NCBI RefSeq assembly: GCF_021134715.1
Contig: NC_060017.1
Location: forward strand, 4,588,001-4,652,000
Source: Daphnia pulex
Lineage: Eukaryota; Arthropoda; Branchiopoda; Diplostraca; Daphniidae
DNA: 64,000 nucleotides
Reading direction: 5' to 3'
Shown: piece after piece, positions 24,698-36,400 of the stretch
Position numbering within the stretch: position 1 is the stretch's first letter
How the letters are laid out: each line of letters opens with the position of its first letter
Program-made: the position numbers and the translations under genes
Notes under the pieces: model-generated
Told to the model about the DNA's origin: nothing
What the model saw: the letters and a program-made list of their open reading frames with translations, nothing else
The model's database searches: none

Positions 24698-25040
24698 TTA
24701 GTTAATCCGTTGGTTGCCACGCCTTTGTTCTCCCCTAGCTCCTTAGCACGGGCCGCGCTGTTCGGTCTCGTGGTTTACATGCCGCGGGGTCGGACAGTCG
24801 CACCAGCCCAAGATTCGCCGAAAGGCCCCGTTAGGCAATGCACCATAGGGACTTCCCCCTTGTCGATACGGTGATGGATTCTAGAGGTTGTGCATTCCAT
24901 CTTCTCCCATCACCGTGTCAGCCCGGACTTGTCAGCAATGGCAAGTCCCACCTTGGTCATGGATCCTTCAGACGTGACGCGTAGAGTAGTAGAAGAACAA
25001 CCTACGGGTTGTATGGCGTGGCAGCCAACGGGTTAACTAA
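24698..25040 (+). mobile_element. short non-autonomous DNA transposon with TIRs (left copy)
   Basis: The 343-bp, GC-richer segment is bounded by about 26-bp terminal inverted repeats starting TTAGTTAA(T/C)CCGTTGG, with two mismatches. A TTAA lies inside each end (24702-24705 and 25033-25036), so a TTAA target duplication of piggyBac type with shorter termini is possible. A perfect 10-bp internal hairpin, ACGGTGATGG / CCATCACCGT, sits at 24868-24916. There is no transposase frame. Because the mirror copy lies at the matching place in the other arm, insertion predates the arm duplication or was copied by conversion. Confidence 0.6.
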
Positions 25041-25704
25041 GTGTATGTGTGTATGTATGTATGTATTTATGTGACTGTAAAATGTGGTGGAATTGTGGGT
25101 GGAGGTGGGACAATATAACACAATTCTTTTTATAAGTTTTTTGTTCATTGTCTCTTAATTTATAACAAGTCTTGTTTAGCAATTGTATCAATATATTTCT
25201 TACATCTTTGATGTCTTCCATGTATACAAAAATTATCAATCAGCCATTTGTCTATCATTTTAAGATTTAAAAAAATCAACATTCACAAGTTTAGAATTTC
25301 TCCCTCTGAAAATGAATTCCATTAACGAAAAATCAAAAATGCAACTCAAGATCAAAATTTAGAGTAAATGTTAAGCAGTAGGTATCTTTCGTAACTTACC
25401 CAAAAAGGTAATCGTCCAAGAACCAGAATATGTCCGTATGCAGGACGACTAAGGCAGTAGTCACCTCCAAACCGTGAAAAAGAAATCACAACGCAGCATA
25501 CTGGCTTTGAAGAAGTCCAACACGAATAAAAACACCTGTCGCAATGTTGAAAGACTTGAAGGTATTAATAAAAGTCTAACAAGACAGTTTCCCGCACTAA
25601 AAAATATATTTTCTCAAAAGATCAACAATCAAAACTCAGTGACTAGTAACCATGAAGACATAACCACCAAATTTAAGCATAATTAAATAAAACAAATTTC
25701 AGCT

Positions 25705-26864
25705 CTAGTATTTAGGAGCATCCTTGTAGTAAGTTGGGGAAGCGTAGGTTGTGGTGTAATATTCAGGTGCCTTAGTGGTGTAGTAACTCGGGGAAGAGTA
25801 ATACTTCGGAGCATCGGTGTAGTAGGTCGGAGCAGCGTAAGTAGTGGTGTAATACTCGGGTGCCTTGGTGGTGTAGTACTTGGCAGTCTCAGTGTAGTAC
25901 CTGGGGGCAGCGTAGGTTGTAGTGTAATACTCCGGGGTCTGGGTGGTGTAGTAAACCGGAGCCTCGGTTTGGTAGTAGCTTGGAGCAGAGTAATACTTGG
26001 GTTCCTCGGTGTAGTAAACTGGGGCAGCGTAAGTGGTTGTGTAATATTCGGCCTTTTCGGTGTAGTACTTAGGTTCGGTGAAGTAGCTAGGTGTAGCGTA
26101 GGTTGTAGTGTAGTAAACTGGAGACTCGGTGTAGTATTTCGGTTCAACGTAGTACGAAGGAGCAGCCGCTGTGTAGTAAGTCGGGGCTGCATAATACTTG
26201 GCCGCCTCAGTTGTGTAGCTTGGGGCAGAATAGTACTTGGGTGCTTCGGTGTAGTAAGCTGGGGCAGTATACGTAGTAGTGTAGTACTCCGATGCCTTGG
26301 TGGTGTAGTACTTGGGAGCCTCGGTGTAGTAATCTGGAGCAGCGTAGGTTGTAGTATAGTACTTGGGCGCTTCGGTGTAGTATACAGCCGCTTTGGTGGT
26401 GGAATAAGTTGAAGCCTCGGTGTAGTAGCTAGGAGCAGAGTAATACTTGGGAGCCTCGGTGTAGTAAGATGGGGCACCATACGTAGTCGTGTAGTACTTA
26501 GGGGCCTCGGTATAGTACTCGGGCGCTTTGGTGTAGTAGCTCGGAGCAGCATAAGTTGTGGTGTAATACTCTGGAGCCTTGGTGATGTAGTACTTGGAGG
26601 CCTCGTTGTAGTAACTGGTTGTTGTGTAGTAGGACGGCGGCGTTGCGGTTTGGTATCCACCATAACCAGGAGACATCGGTACACCAGTGGCCGACCCAGC
26701 CATCAATGATACAACACCCAACAGCAGAACGACGCCATAGTTAACTAAACGGTAATTAATTTGAAAATTAATTTTCAATTATAACTGGTTATAAACAAAT
26801 AACAATATCTGGGAAAAATTTTCCGTGAACAACATAAAAACAAACAAACAGAATATTTACCCAT
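25705..26864 (-). CDS. secreted Tyr/Thr/Pro-rich repeat protein, left copy
   Basis: Two exons: a 4-base first coding exon (26864-26861, ATG plus G) and 26744-25705, giving 347 residues. The start MVNYGVVLLLGVVSLMAG is a clear signal peptide. Almost all the rest consists of YY-anchored repeats of the types YYTTTYAAP and YYTEAPKYY, with about nine TTTY(A/G/T)(A/T/S)P turns. There is no Cys, Trp or His. The composition resembles structural extracellular proteins of arthropod cuticle, eggshell or adhesive type, where Tyr may be cross-linked. The family is not named from the sequence. The coding exon appears identical to the copy at 27475-28640. A TATA box lies at 26977-26984 (minus strand) with a TCAGT initiator at 26950-26954. 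A long open frame in another reading frame is a by-product of the repeats. Confidence 0.85.
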
Positions 26865-26976
26865 GATTGCGAATTGTAAATACGATGAAGAATGCAGATG
26901 GTGACAGATAGTGCGCTGCAGTTGTTGCCGTGACTAAGCTGCTCAATCGACTGATTTCTATCGCCTTTTCTCTCTC

Positions 26977-27362
26977 CTTTTATACGACTTTTTCCTCACC
27001 CTGATTAACCCCTTAAGCCATGAGAGGACGGGGAACTTTCCGATTCATGCGGTGGTGTAGAGGTTGGGTGAGAAAGGGACGTTTTGCATCATTATCAAGC
27101 AGGTAGAATAGCCGCAAGGATCAGCCATTTGGTCTTCATTTTGATATTTGTTTTTGTAGACCCATCCCCAGCAACGTCAACCTGCAGAAAGAAAAAGGCC
27201 AGTTTCTATGGCCTTGAAGCTCGAAGGTCACGGAGATCATTACGTAAAACGTGTCATGCAGTGGGGGAGAGGTTGGGTCAGAACGGGAATCATTATCAAG
27301 CAAGTACAATAGCCACAAGGCTTGAGTTGAGAGGTAAGGGTGAGGAAAAAGTCGTATAAAAG
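26977..27362. promoter_or_regulatory. shared divergent promoter region of the twin Tyr-rich genes
   Basis: Two outward-facing TATAAAAG boxes (minus 26977-26984, plus 27355-27362) each lie about 25-30 bp ahead of a TCAGT initiator (minus 26950-26954, plus 27385-27389). About 370 bp separate the boxes and include the inverted-repeat spacer. Any enhancer in the spacer could serve both genes. Confidence 0.75.
27003..27336. repeat. spacer of the inverted repeat, with an internal direct repeat
   Basis: This non-palindromic centre is about 334 bp. It contains two direct, diverged copies of a 65-75-bp block, 27046-27119 and 27255-27320. Both start CATGC(G/A)GTGG and share AGGTTGGGT and CATTATCAAGCA(A/G)GTA, ending AGCC(G/A)CAAGG. 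The copies face the same way although the flanking genes face opposite ways. Confidence 0.75.
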
Positions 27363-27474
27363 GAGAGAGAAAAGGCGATAGAAATCAGTCGATTGAGCAG
27401 CTTAGTCACGGCAACAAGTGCAGCGCACTATTCGTCCCCATCTGCATTCTTCATCGTATTTTCAGTTCGCAATC

Positions 27475-28640
27475 ATGGGTAAATATTCTGTTTTTTTGTT
27501 TTTGTATTGTTCATGGAGTTGGGAATGTTTCCCAGATATTGTTATTTGTTTATTTACCAGTTATAATTGAAAATTAATTTTCAAATTAATTACCGTTTAG
27601 TTAACTATGGCGTCGTTCTGCTGTTGGGTGTTGTATCATTGATGGCTGGGTCGGCCACTGGTGTACCGATGTCTCCTGGTTATGGTGGATACCAAACCGC
27701 AACGCCGCCGTCCTACTACACAACAACCAGTTACTACAACGAGGCCTCCAAGTACTACATCACCAAGGCTCCAGAGTATTACACCACAACTTATGCTGCT
27801 CCGAGCTACTACACCAAAGCGCCCGAGTACTATACCGAGGCCCCTAAGTACTACACGACTACGTATGGTGCCCCATCTTACTACACCGAGGCTCCCAAGT
27901 ATTACTCTGCTCCTAGCTACTACACCGAGGCTTCAACTTATTCCACCACCAAAGCGGCTGTATACTACACCGAAGCGCCCAAGTACTATACTACAACCTA
28001 CGCTGCTCCAGATTACTACACCGAGGCTCCCAAGTACTACACCACCAAGGCATCGGAGTACTACACTACTACGTATACTGCCCCAGCTTACTACACCGAA
28101 GCACCCAAGTACTATTCTGCCCCAAGCTACACAACTGAGGCGGCCAAGTATTATGCAGCCCCGACTTACTACACAGCGGCTGCTCCTTCGTACTACGTTG
28201 AACCGAAATACTACACCGAGTCTCCAGTTTACTACACTACAACCTACGCTACACCTAGCTACTTCACCGAACCTAAGTACTACACCGAAAAGGCCGAATA
28301 TTACACAACCACTTACGCTGCCCCAGTTTACTACACCGAGGAACCCAAGTATTACTCTGCTCCAAGCTACTACCAAACCGAGGCTCCGGTTTACTACACC
28401 ACCCAGACCCCGGAGTATTACACTACAACCTACGCTGCCCCCAGGTACTACACTGAGACTGCCAAGTACTACACCACCAAGGCACCCGAGTATTACACCA
28501 CTACTTACGCTGCTCCGACCTACTACACCGATGCTCCGAAGTATTACTCTTCCCCGAGTTACTACACCACTAAGGCACCTGAATATTACACCACAACCTA
28601 CGCTTCCCCAACTTACTACAAGGATGCTCCTAAATACTAG
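27475..28640 (+). CDS. secreted Tyr/Thr/Pro-rich repeat protein, right copy
   Basis: Exons 27475-27478 (ATG plus G) and 27601-28640 encode 347 residues that read identically to the left copy. The splice joins ATGG to TTAACTATGG, giving MVNYGVVLL and a signal peptide. Translation in other frames and on the antisense strand is also identical between copies over this exon, so the DNA itself appears identical. The 5'UTR differs by about six positions in some 95, and the intron differs by several substitutions plus small indels. TATAAAAG lies at 27355 and TCAGT at 27385. The two copies could give double dosage of one structural protein or differ only in expression. Confidence 0.85.
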
Positions 28641-29304
28641 AGCTGAAATTTGTTTTATTTAATTATGCTTAAATTTGGTGGTTATGTCTTCATGGTTACT
28701 AGTCACTGAGTTTTGATTGTTGATCTTTTGAGAAAATATATTTTTTAGTGCGGGAAACTGTCTTGTTAGACTTTTATTAATACCTTCAAGTCTTTCAACA
28801 TTGCGACAGGTGTTTTTATTCGTGTTGGACTTCTTCAAAGCCAGTATGCTGCGTTGTGATTTCTTTTTCACGGTTTGGAGGTGACTACTGCCTTAGTCGT
28901 CCTGCATACGGACATATTCTGGTTCTTGGACGATTACCTTTTTGGGTAAGTTACGAAAGATACCTACTGCTTAACATTTACTCTAAATTTTGATCTTGAG
29001 TTGCATTTTTGATTTTTCGTTAATGGAATTCATTTTCAGAGGGAGAAATTCTAAACTTGTGAATGTTGATTTTTTTAAATCTTAAAATGATAGACAAATG
29101 GCTGATTGATAATTTTTGTATACATGGAAGACATCAAAGATGTAAGAAATATATTGATACAATTGCTAAACAAGACTTGTTATAAATTAAGAGACAATGA
29201 ACAAAAAACTTATAAAAAGAATTGTGTTATATTGTCCCACCTCCACCCACAATTCCACCACATTTTACAGTCACATAAATACATACATACATACACACAT
29301 ACAC

Positions 29305-29647
29305 TTAGTTAACCCGTTGGCTGCCACGCCATACAACCCGTAGGTTGTTCTTCTACTACTCTACGCGTCACGTCTGAAGGATCCATGACCAAGGTGGGAC
29401 TTGCCATTGCTGACAAGTCCGGGCTGACACGGTGATGGGAGAAGATGGAATGCACAACCTCTAGAATCCATCACCGTATCGACAAGGGGGAAGTCCCTAT
29501 GGTGCATTGCCTAACGGGGCCTTTCGGCGAATCTTGGGCTGGTGCGACTGTCCGACCCCGCGGCATGTAAACCACGAGACCGAACAGCGCGGCCCGTGCT
29601 AAGGAGCTAGGGGAGAACAAAGGCGTGGCAACCAACGGATTAACTAA
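29305..29647 (-). mobile_element. short non-autonomous DNA transposon with TIRs (right copy)
   Basis: Mirror copy of 24698-25040, with the same 26-bp imperfect TIRs, GC-rich interior and 10-bp internal hairpin. No transposase is present. Confidence 0.6.
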
Positions 29648-30994
29648 CAAAAACATATTACCAACAACAGAAATAGATGACCCGCGTTGAACGTGTGGTA
29701 GTCTGTATGCCCCTGTTATCGCAGTTTTTCTTCCGGAAGCAAAATCTCGTTCAGTCTGATTCCAGAATCTATTTATGAAATAAACAATAATTAAAACAGC
29801 TGTTAACACATCTGAATCATATGGTCTAAAAACAACTTACTTTTTACAGGCGTTGATGCAGGTCACTTCTGAAGAACGACGCTCTCTCAGTATCGCTCTT
29901 GTTGGGTCGTCAATTTCCTCGCCAAACATCGACACAAAGATGAATCAGACACTCTTGCTGGAATCGTCAATTTCTTCTCTGAAAACATAGAACATAGAAT
30001 ATAAAACGGAGAAACAAAATTGCAAGTGCAAAGCATTACTGCATTAGCAATAACTAAACGCAATTCAATCACATTTTTTATACTTTACCTTCAATCTCGA
30101 TCTGCTGTACGAAGGTTTCTGCTTAATTAAATCTTCCTGATGTAAGGCGAAAGTGCAGGGTATATGGTCCTTAATATTTCACAACTACTTCCACACACCG
30201 AAATATGCATGATACAGAAGCATCTATCATTCACGGGCATGAATGAACCTGTACAATAAATGACAACAATGAGAGCAGCTTACTTTTGATGGGTGTTTAT
30301 GCAGGTCAGCAGTGAAGAACAACCATGACACTCTGGCTTTGTAGGGTCAGGTAGGGTCGTCAATATCTTCCCTGGAAACAGAGAAACAAAATTGCATTTA
30401 ATTGGAAAGCATTAGCACTACCCCAAAACACAACTTCAATTACACCTTTACTTTACCTCCCAAACATCCTCCATCTGCTGTAGGAGGTACACCCTAACAT
30501 GCATGATACAGAAGCATTCATCATTCACAGCATGAATGAACCTGTATAAATTACAATAATGTGAGTCAAATTTGTGATCAATGTGCCACTGTTGTAGTAA
30601 GTCGAAAAGTTATCACTCTAACCTGCACTGTGCATATGATTCCACAACTGTCGGGCTACAAAGATGCAATTATGCAACGGAAGATGTGATTAAAAGGAAC
30701 ATTCAGCATATGGTTATGAAGATAGACAATTTTCTTGTGGTTTTCACGTAGCATACCAGCCATGCTTGCTTTATAACAACTTTAGCAAGCAACAACATCA
30801 GGTACTGTACAGTTTCAGTCTACAGTCATCTGAAATTTCAAATAGAAACTTTCAATATAAACTATGGTGGTTTTTTAATCTGCAGGTTAACTTACATGGG
30901 AATACGTGATTTTATTTCTCCAGGATAATATAAATCCAATTAAGAATTAACTCAATAACGCGGCAATCACATTAGGCGTTACCGCAGCAACATG

Positions 30995-33469
30995 TTTTCT
31001 AATCACTGAATCAGACTACAGTTTTTCTTGACTGCCGCCAGATGGGGTGGATTTTTATAGCTCGACGATTCGCCATCTAGGGTGGGGCATTTGAGTAAAA
31101 AGTTTACTAAAACCGTTAACGGTTTAACGGATGCGGTGAAACAGTCGAATTTGTTCGTCGAAGGAATACCCTATGGGGTTTTACACTAAGTCTAAATAAT
31201 GATTAATTCCTGTATTGAAACCTATTACCCAAACCAATGCTTAGCTGATTTGCCACGGGAATTCTCATTGCACTTGCGTTACTAATTACCTCTACAATCT
31301 ACATTTTCCGTGAAATGTGGCACAAACGGTTTGCCGTACCGTAGCGTACGTGTAGCATCCCGTATTTCAGCACTTCTTAAATTATACTTGAAATTCATAG
31401 AAATGGAAATTCTTAACCAAATTCCAGCGAGAAAGCAGAATATCAACAGCAGAGTAAAAAGGAAATCTTAGTAGTCCTACCCACACCAGTGCACTGCCGG
31501 TGGAACCAGTAGCAAACCACTTTTCAGTACCAAAAAGGATGGAAGATTCTCAACACAAATCTCTCTGGGCTACATCCACTTTTATCAGTATCGACACATT
31601 TTATTTTTGTTTCTATCGACTAGGACATGATAACTATAGACAGTGAAATAATTCATTCCGACTTGTTGTGTCTAGGATTAAGCATCATTGGATCTACTTT
31701 CTCCACGGCCATGACAAGTCATCATGAGTACTACATAGCCAAAATAGGTAAATTGCTAAATTAATCGCTTTTATCGCCGCGGTGAATCCAAGTTTGTTTT
31801 GAGTACAAAACTGACGTTCTCCTTCATCTAGTCTATATATAGTAGTCCCTTAGTATAGCAAATATACATGATTATGTTTCTGAACCACAAGGTCCTAGCG
31901 AGAGTAATCTACCCACAATCCCTTTTTAGTTCTTATATTTGCGAAAGGAAATTCTAAACTTACAAATGTGGTTGATGCTGGCTAATTGCATTTGACCAAG
32001 CTTTTGAATCCGCCATAATGTACAGTGTTCCAATTTAAGGTTGTTCCTAATAACAATTTCTGGGGTACCGGGACATGGAATCTTCGTTTAACTTTTCACA
32101 TCATTGAAAATAACGAAACAAAACATCAACAAAGTTTACATCTTAAAATTGGTTTTTAAAACCGAATAATGACAATAGTAAAGAAAATAGGCCGAGCTAA
32201 TAACCATTCACTGGTATATTGGAACACATGCTTTGAGTTTCCTTTATAACACGTTTAGGATAAATTACTCGGCAGTATATACCAAACGACTCAAGTATAC
32301 AATAACAAAAAAACAAGTAGCAAATAAATCAGCCTCGTTTATCTCACTCCTTTTTGTTTGTATCCTTTTGGGTTTGCGGAACAAAAGAAAACAATTTCGG
32401 AAAAACATTTATAGGCGCCGCACAGTATTTTGTTTTAACTGCTTTTGCAGGAGGTGAACGTGCCGATGTGTGTGTACAGCTCCGAGTAGTCGAGCGTGCA
32501 CCATTTTTCGCCGAAGATTAAAAAAAAAAGCTGGCGATACGTTATGTCATCATCCCGCCTTTTAATTTTTCGACTATTCCATGCGTGAAGCGGGAGGATG
32601 CAAACAAACCCACTTTCTCCTATACTTTTTATATATAGTAAACGCGGCAATAATGTTCGAAAAAAAACACACAGGTGATTTGGGAGGAAGTGCGGTCAGC
32701 GGAGTTGACGAAACTTAGTCGACTGTGCGATAATAACCAGGAGCCTAACAAAAAAATATATTAATGGGAAGATGTTCATAAGAAGAAGTTGTAAAAAATA
32801 AGAACAAGTCGCGTGCCACACGTCTTATACACTCAACATACACCCCCCATCGCATTGGTTATTCACCCTCACCACCAAAACGAACAACACGCCAAGTAGT
32901 TTCGTAGAAATCCTCAAAGCCTCTCAGAGTCTCACTTGTAAGTTGGCTACACCCAACCGGATATACCAGTCTGCACGGTCTGATCAACTCGGATGGATCT
33001 TCTAGCTCCTCTCCACTTTTTGGTCATTGTCCATTCGTTGGCCATCGTCGCGAGTATCTGACACGGTTACTAGTCGATCGTCAAAGGCGGACGAAATGTC
33101 GCCATCGTCGCAGCCGTAAACACTTTCAACTTTAATTGTGAAGACTCTTAAAAACAAAAAACAAGAACAAGCCAGCAGGTGGATGAAAGGGCTGTGAAAC
33201 AGTTTCGTCGCACCACGCAGTGAAATTCCGAAAAAAAATTGCCAACAGCTTCTAGTGTATAGCGTTCCGCAAGAAAGAAGATGAAGATACGGGCTGCTGC
33301 TAAGGGTCTCTGATCAGCAGCTCATCCTGATCTGCTGGTCTAAGCGAATCTCGTGACAGTTGCCAACCATCAAGGGTCGAGCCAACATGCCGATACCTTG
33401 ATCTCCTCCACTGTTGTACGCAGCAACTTTAATACATTTAAGTATTTTAACATTCCCCCCGAAAAAAAA
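30995..33469. other. intergenic DNA and probable 5' leader of the kinesin gene
   Basis: No coding exon is supported. The part after about 32,900 is likely 5' leader of the kinesin transcript. The open frame extends upstream of 33470 without an ATG, so it is treated as leader. The part nearest the inverted repeat has no visible similarity to the left flank. Confidence 0.55.
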
Positions 33470-36400
33470 ATGTGGCGAGAATTTCTCATGAAGATGCGCT
33501 CAAGGGATTCTTCCCAAAGGTCCGAGAACTGCTCAAGTGATAGCGACAGTGAGGGAACGTGTGATAGTGATTATTCCGGCCTAAGCGGTCATTACAGCTT
33601 CCGCAATCAAGAGAAGGATAATAACAGTGCTGAATTCAAAAGGACTCAAACTAAGCGATTCAATGGAAGTCGATTTCTGCAGAGTCACGTTGAGACGGAA
33701 TCGACGTCCAACAGCGCAGTCATCATGTCGGGCGTTGTCGACGAAGAGTCTTGCAATACCTGGCGTGAAAAATTCGAGTTTACCTTGTCGCTCATCCGTG
33801 AGCCGAGGTACCTTCTGGCCGAGACACTTGTGGCCGAGCAACTCAAACTGACCCTTAAGCAACAAGCTTATAGACTGGAACAAATTTTAGTACGCCAGAC
33901 AATTGACGAACATCAAAAGAAATCCACAGAGTCAGAAGCAGCAGGAGCAACAACAACAACAGCTTCAACCACCACCACCAACAATCACAGGTAGATCGAT
34001 ATTTCATTCATGTAAAACTATTCGTCTGCATCTGTTGTACCGACTATATAGTCATCTGGCGGACAGGAAATCAAAGAAATACGTATACAAATAGTTATAG
34101 AGTCGATATGCGCGTTCCACTTGGTCAGTCATTACTTTATTCTCTTTCTCTTATTATGTAAAAAAAAGAGATTCGATTCAGCCAAATGGAACCAATTCCT
34201 TTATGCATTCTTATTTTAGTTCTTTTGGTTGATGAACAAGAGCACGCGGCGATGGGAGGGGCTTTTCAGACTCTACATGGGACCTTGAACCAAAGTTTTT
34301 TATTTTAGAAAGCAGCAGGTGCTTCGTCAACTTACTTCAATAGGGCTCTCTCGGTTGAAAGAATTATAACTCTCATATAGGCGGTTGACCGTGTCCGGCT
34401 ATACACAAAACCCCCAAAAAATCACGAAAGGGGCGCGACACAATGGATTTAAGTAGCTATATTGTCTATCAGCCAAAAGTGTGTACAAGCTATAAGGCAA
34501 GAAAAAGAATTTGTTATAAACGGGAGCAAACGAGTTGATTAACAGCGCATGGAAACGCCCGTTTTTACAAAGCTTGTATCGTTCGTGAAGCCGCCAAAGT
34601 TGCGATATAGAGTCAAAAAGAACAACCGTCACGTTGTACGTATGTCGACTCACCTAAATTCAAAAACAAAAAGGATTCACAAATGTGCTGCTGCTGCTGC
34701 TTGCGAACGAAACAGCATGTGGTACCGAAGCTACCGGTCACGGCACAAGAGGCATACGGCATAGATTGCAAGCCATCCGTGACACAGGAGGAAGAAGCCA
34801 ACGCGGAGAAAAAAATAAGAACATATGCGTATATACAATACGTGTATGTCTGGATGCTCTCACTCTATACACACACACACTGTTGTGTAAGTATATTATA
34901 TGTGCAGCAGTATAGATATACGTGTGATGTATATATACAAGAGTAGTTGAAGAGCATCAGCATACCACCAGTCCGCCTTTTGAATTTGAACGGGGATGTT
35001 CCTCCATCCTGTGATGTGTTCGGCGGTCCACGTCGTGCCGGACGGCGCCATCAGTTTGTTTCATTTGTCTCCTTCATCTTACAGCCAATCTTCTTCTTCC
35101 TCTAACAGCAGGCGAGCTGACGGAGATAAAGCCGGTGCGGATATAGAGTCGTTAAAGAAACAATTGTTAATTGTTGACCAGCGACTAGCCACCTTGACCG
35201 GACGACTGGAAGTACTTAAAGCAGTTCAACAAGTTCTGCCAACTGGTAAGCCTGAAACAAAACCCAAAACTATTTCAATTATTCAAATGGTATAATACCG
35301 AGAACCTCCCTTCTCTCTTGTATATATAAGCTGATTATCATTTCGCATTATTGTTCACAAGTCACTGCCCACGACATTATTTCTCGATGGACGGATTTCC
35401 ATGATTTCCATTGAAATGTATCCAACAAAAATCTCTGAGGCGTGAATGTAGAAAATGCTTCTTATAGTTCAAAATGTTATTGACACAAGGATATAATAAA
35501 TCCATCAAACAAATGACTGAATCACGGAAGCGTATCGTTTATGCACATTAGAAATTTTAGACATCACTTAAATCATATTTCCCTGAATTTTGACCTAGCT
35601 TGTACGACGTTTTTTTATTTTCTAATCAGTTCCTTCCGGCGCTGAAACAAATTCCGAAACCGACGAGCCGGATTCGTTGGAAACGGCAAAGGATGTTACG
35701 TCACCGATGCACAGTGTAACCGGAACAATCCGCCAGCAGAAGAAAGGCGTCGGTAAAATAACCAGTTCCAACACACAATCGGCCAATGAAAGCGATTTGT
35801 TGGCCTTATTACAACTGGAACGCCTAGCCCAGCAAGCCAGCCGACGTGATTACGAACTACTGCGGAAGCAGTACCAACGGTACTTCCTTTTTTGTTGTTT
35901 TTTACTGAGATTTCTTCAGTCGAGCTTGGCCGTTCAATAACTCTGGTTGGGAAATACACAAAGGGAAAAATTTAGAGAGAATTGAACAGGGTCAATAAGC
36001 TCATAAGCGTGCCGTATTGTCATTAACAGTAAACAATTAAAATCTTAACGGTGAATTTTTCAAGGCTCAAAGAGGAATTAGAATGGCGTGATTCGGGTCA
36101 CGGCGATGATTTTGGCGATGCTGAATTGTCATCGGAACTCATCAGTGATCGGGACCGAGATTCAGACAGCGTTCAAATGAAACCCTGCGTGGCCCTCAAG
36201 AGTTGGACGTGGCGTAGCAGCAGTACAGCCAGGTAAGTGACTGAGTTAACAAGTGGACGAGACACAGCAGCAAAGCGGAAGAATTCAATTTGTCTCTTTT
36301 TCGTGAGTAGCCGACAATCGGCGGCTACCATCCGGCAGAGCCACCGAGGCGACAACACTTCCACCTGCTCATCTTTGGAGTCGACGTCACTGGCCAGAGA

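Larger units (their letters stand above)
23316..27002 (+). repeat. left arm of large inverted repeat (about 3.7 kb)
   Basis: This arm pairs with 27337-30994 in reverse complement. Positions correspond by a constant sum of 54,345 over most of the arm, 54,310 outside position 24,034 because the right arm lacks 35 bp (left 24035-24069), and 54,339 at the inner end. Similarity stops abruptly on the outside at CATGTTGC (23316 / 30994). Only scattered substitutions are visible in the outer part. The stretch from about 24,070 to 26,780 seems identical, and the inner 220 bp are clearly diverged. Each arm holds a Tyr-rich gene, a TIR element and an exon-like duplication. Confidence 0.93.
27337..30994 (-). 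repeat. right arm of large inverted repeat (about 3.66 kb)
   Basis: This is the reverse complement of 23316-27002; see that entry for the offsets. It lacks 35 bp at junction 30275/30276. Outside 30994 the sequence is unrelated to that beyond the left arm. Mirror features include the exon-like duplication (about 29,800-30,570) and the TIR element (29305-29647). Confidence 0.93.

Noticed and set aside
25969-26412. 147-residue antisense open frame inside the Tyr-rich exon (mirror at 27933-28376)
   Set aside because: The complement of YY-Thr-Ala-Pro codons avoids stops and gives a Val/Gly/Ser-rich shadow with no start context.
25683-26684. 333-residue open frame overlapping the left Tyr-rich gene in another reading frame, and its mirror at 27661-28662
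   Set aside because: It is a Thr/Pro/Arg-rich by-product of the codon-periodic repeat. It has no signal peptide or splice logic and copies the real gene in a shifted frame.
33353-33469. Upstream extension of the kinesin first exon
   Set aside because: The frame is open but begins at GTG; the first in-frame ATG is 33470.
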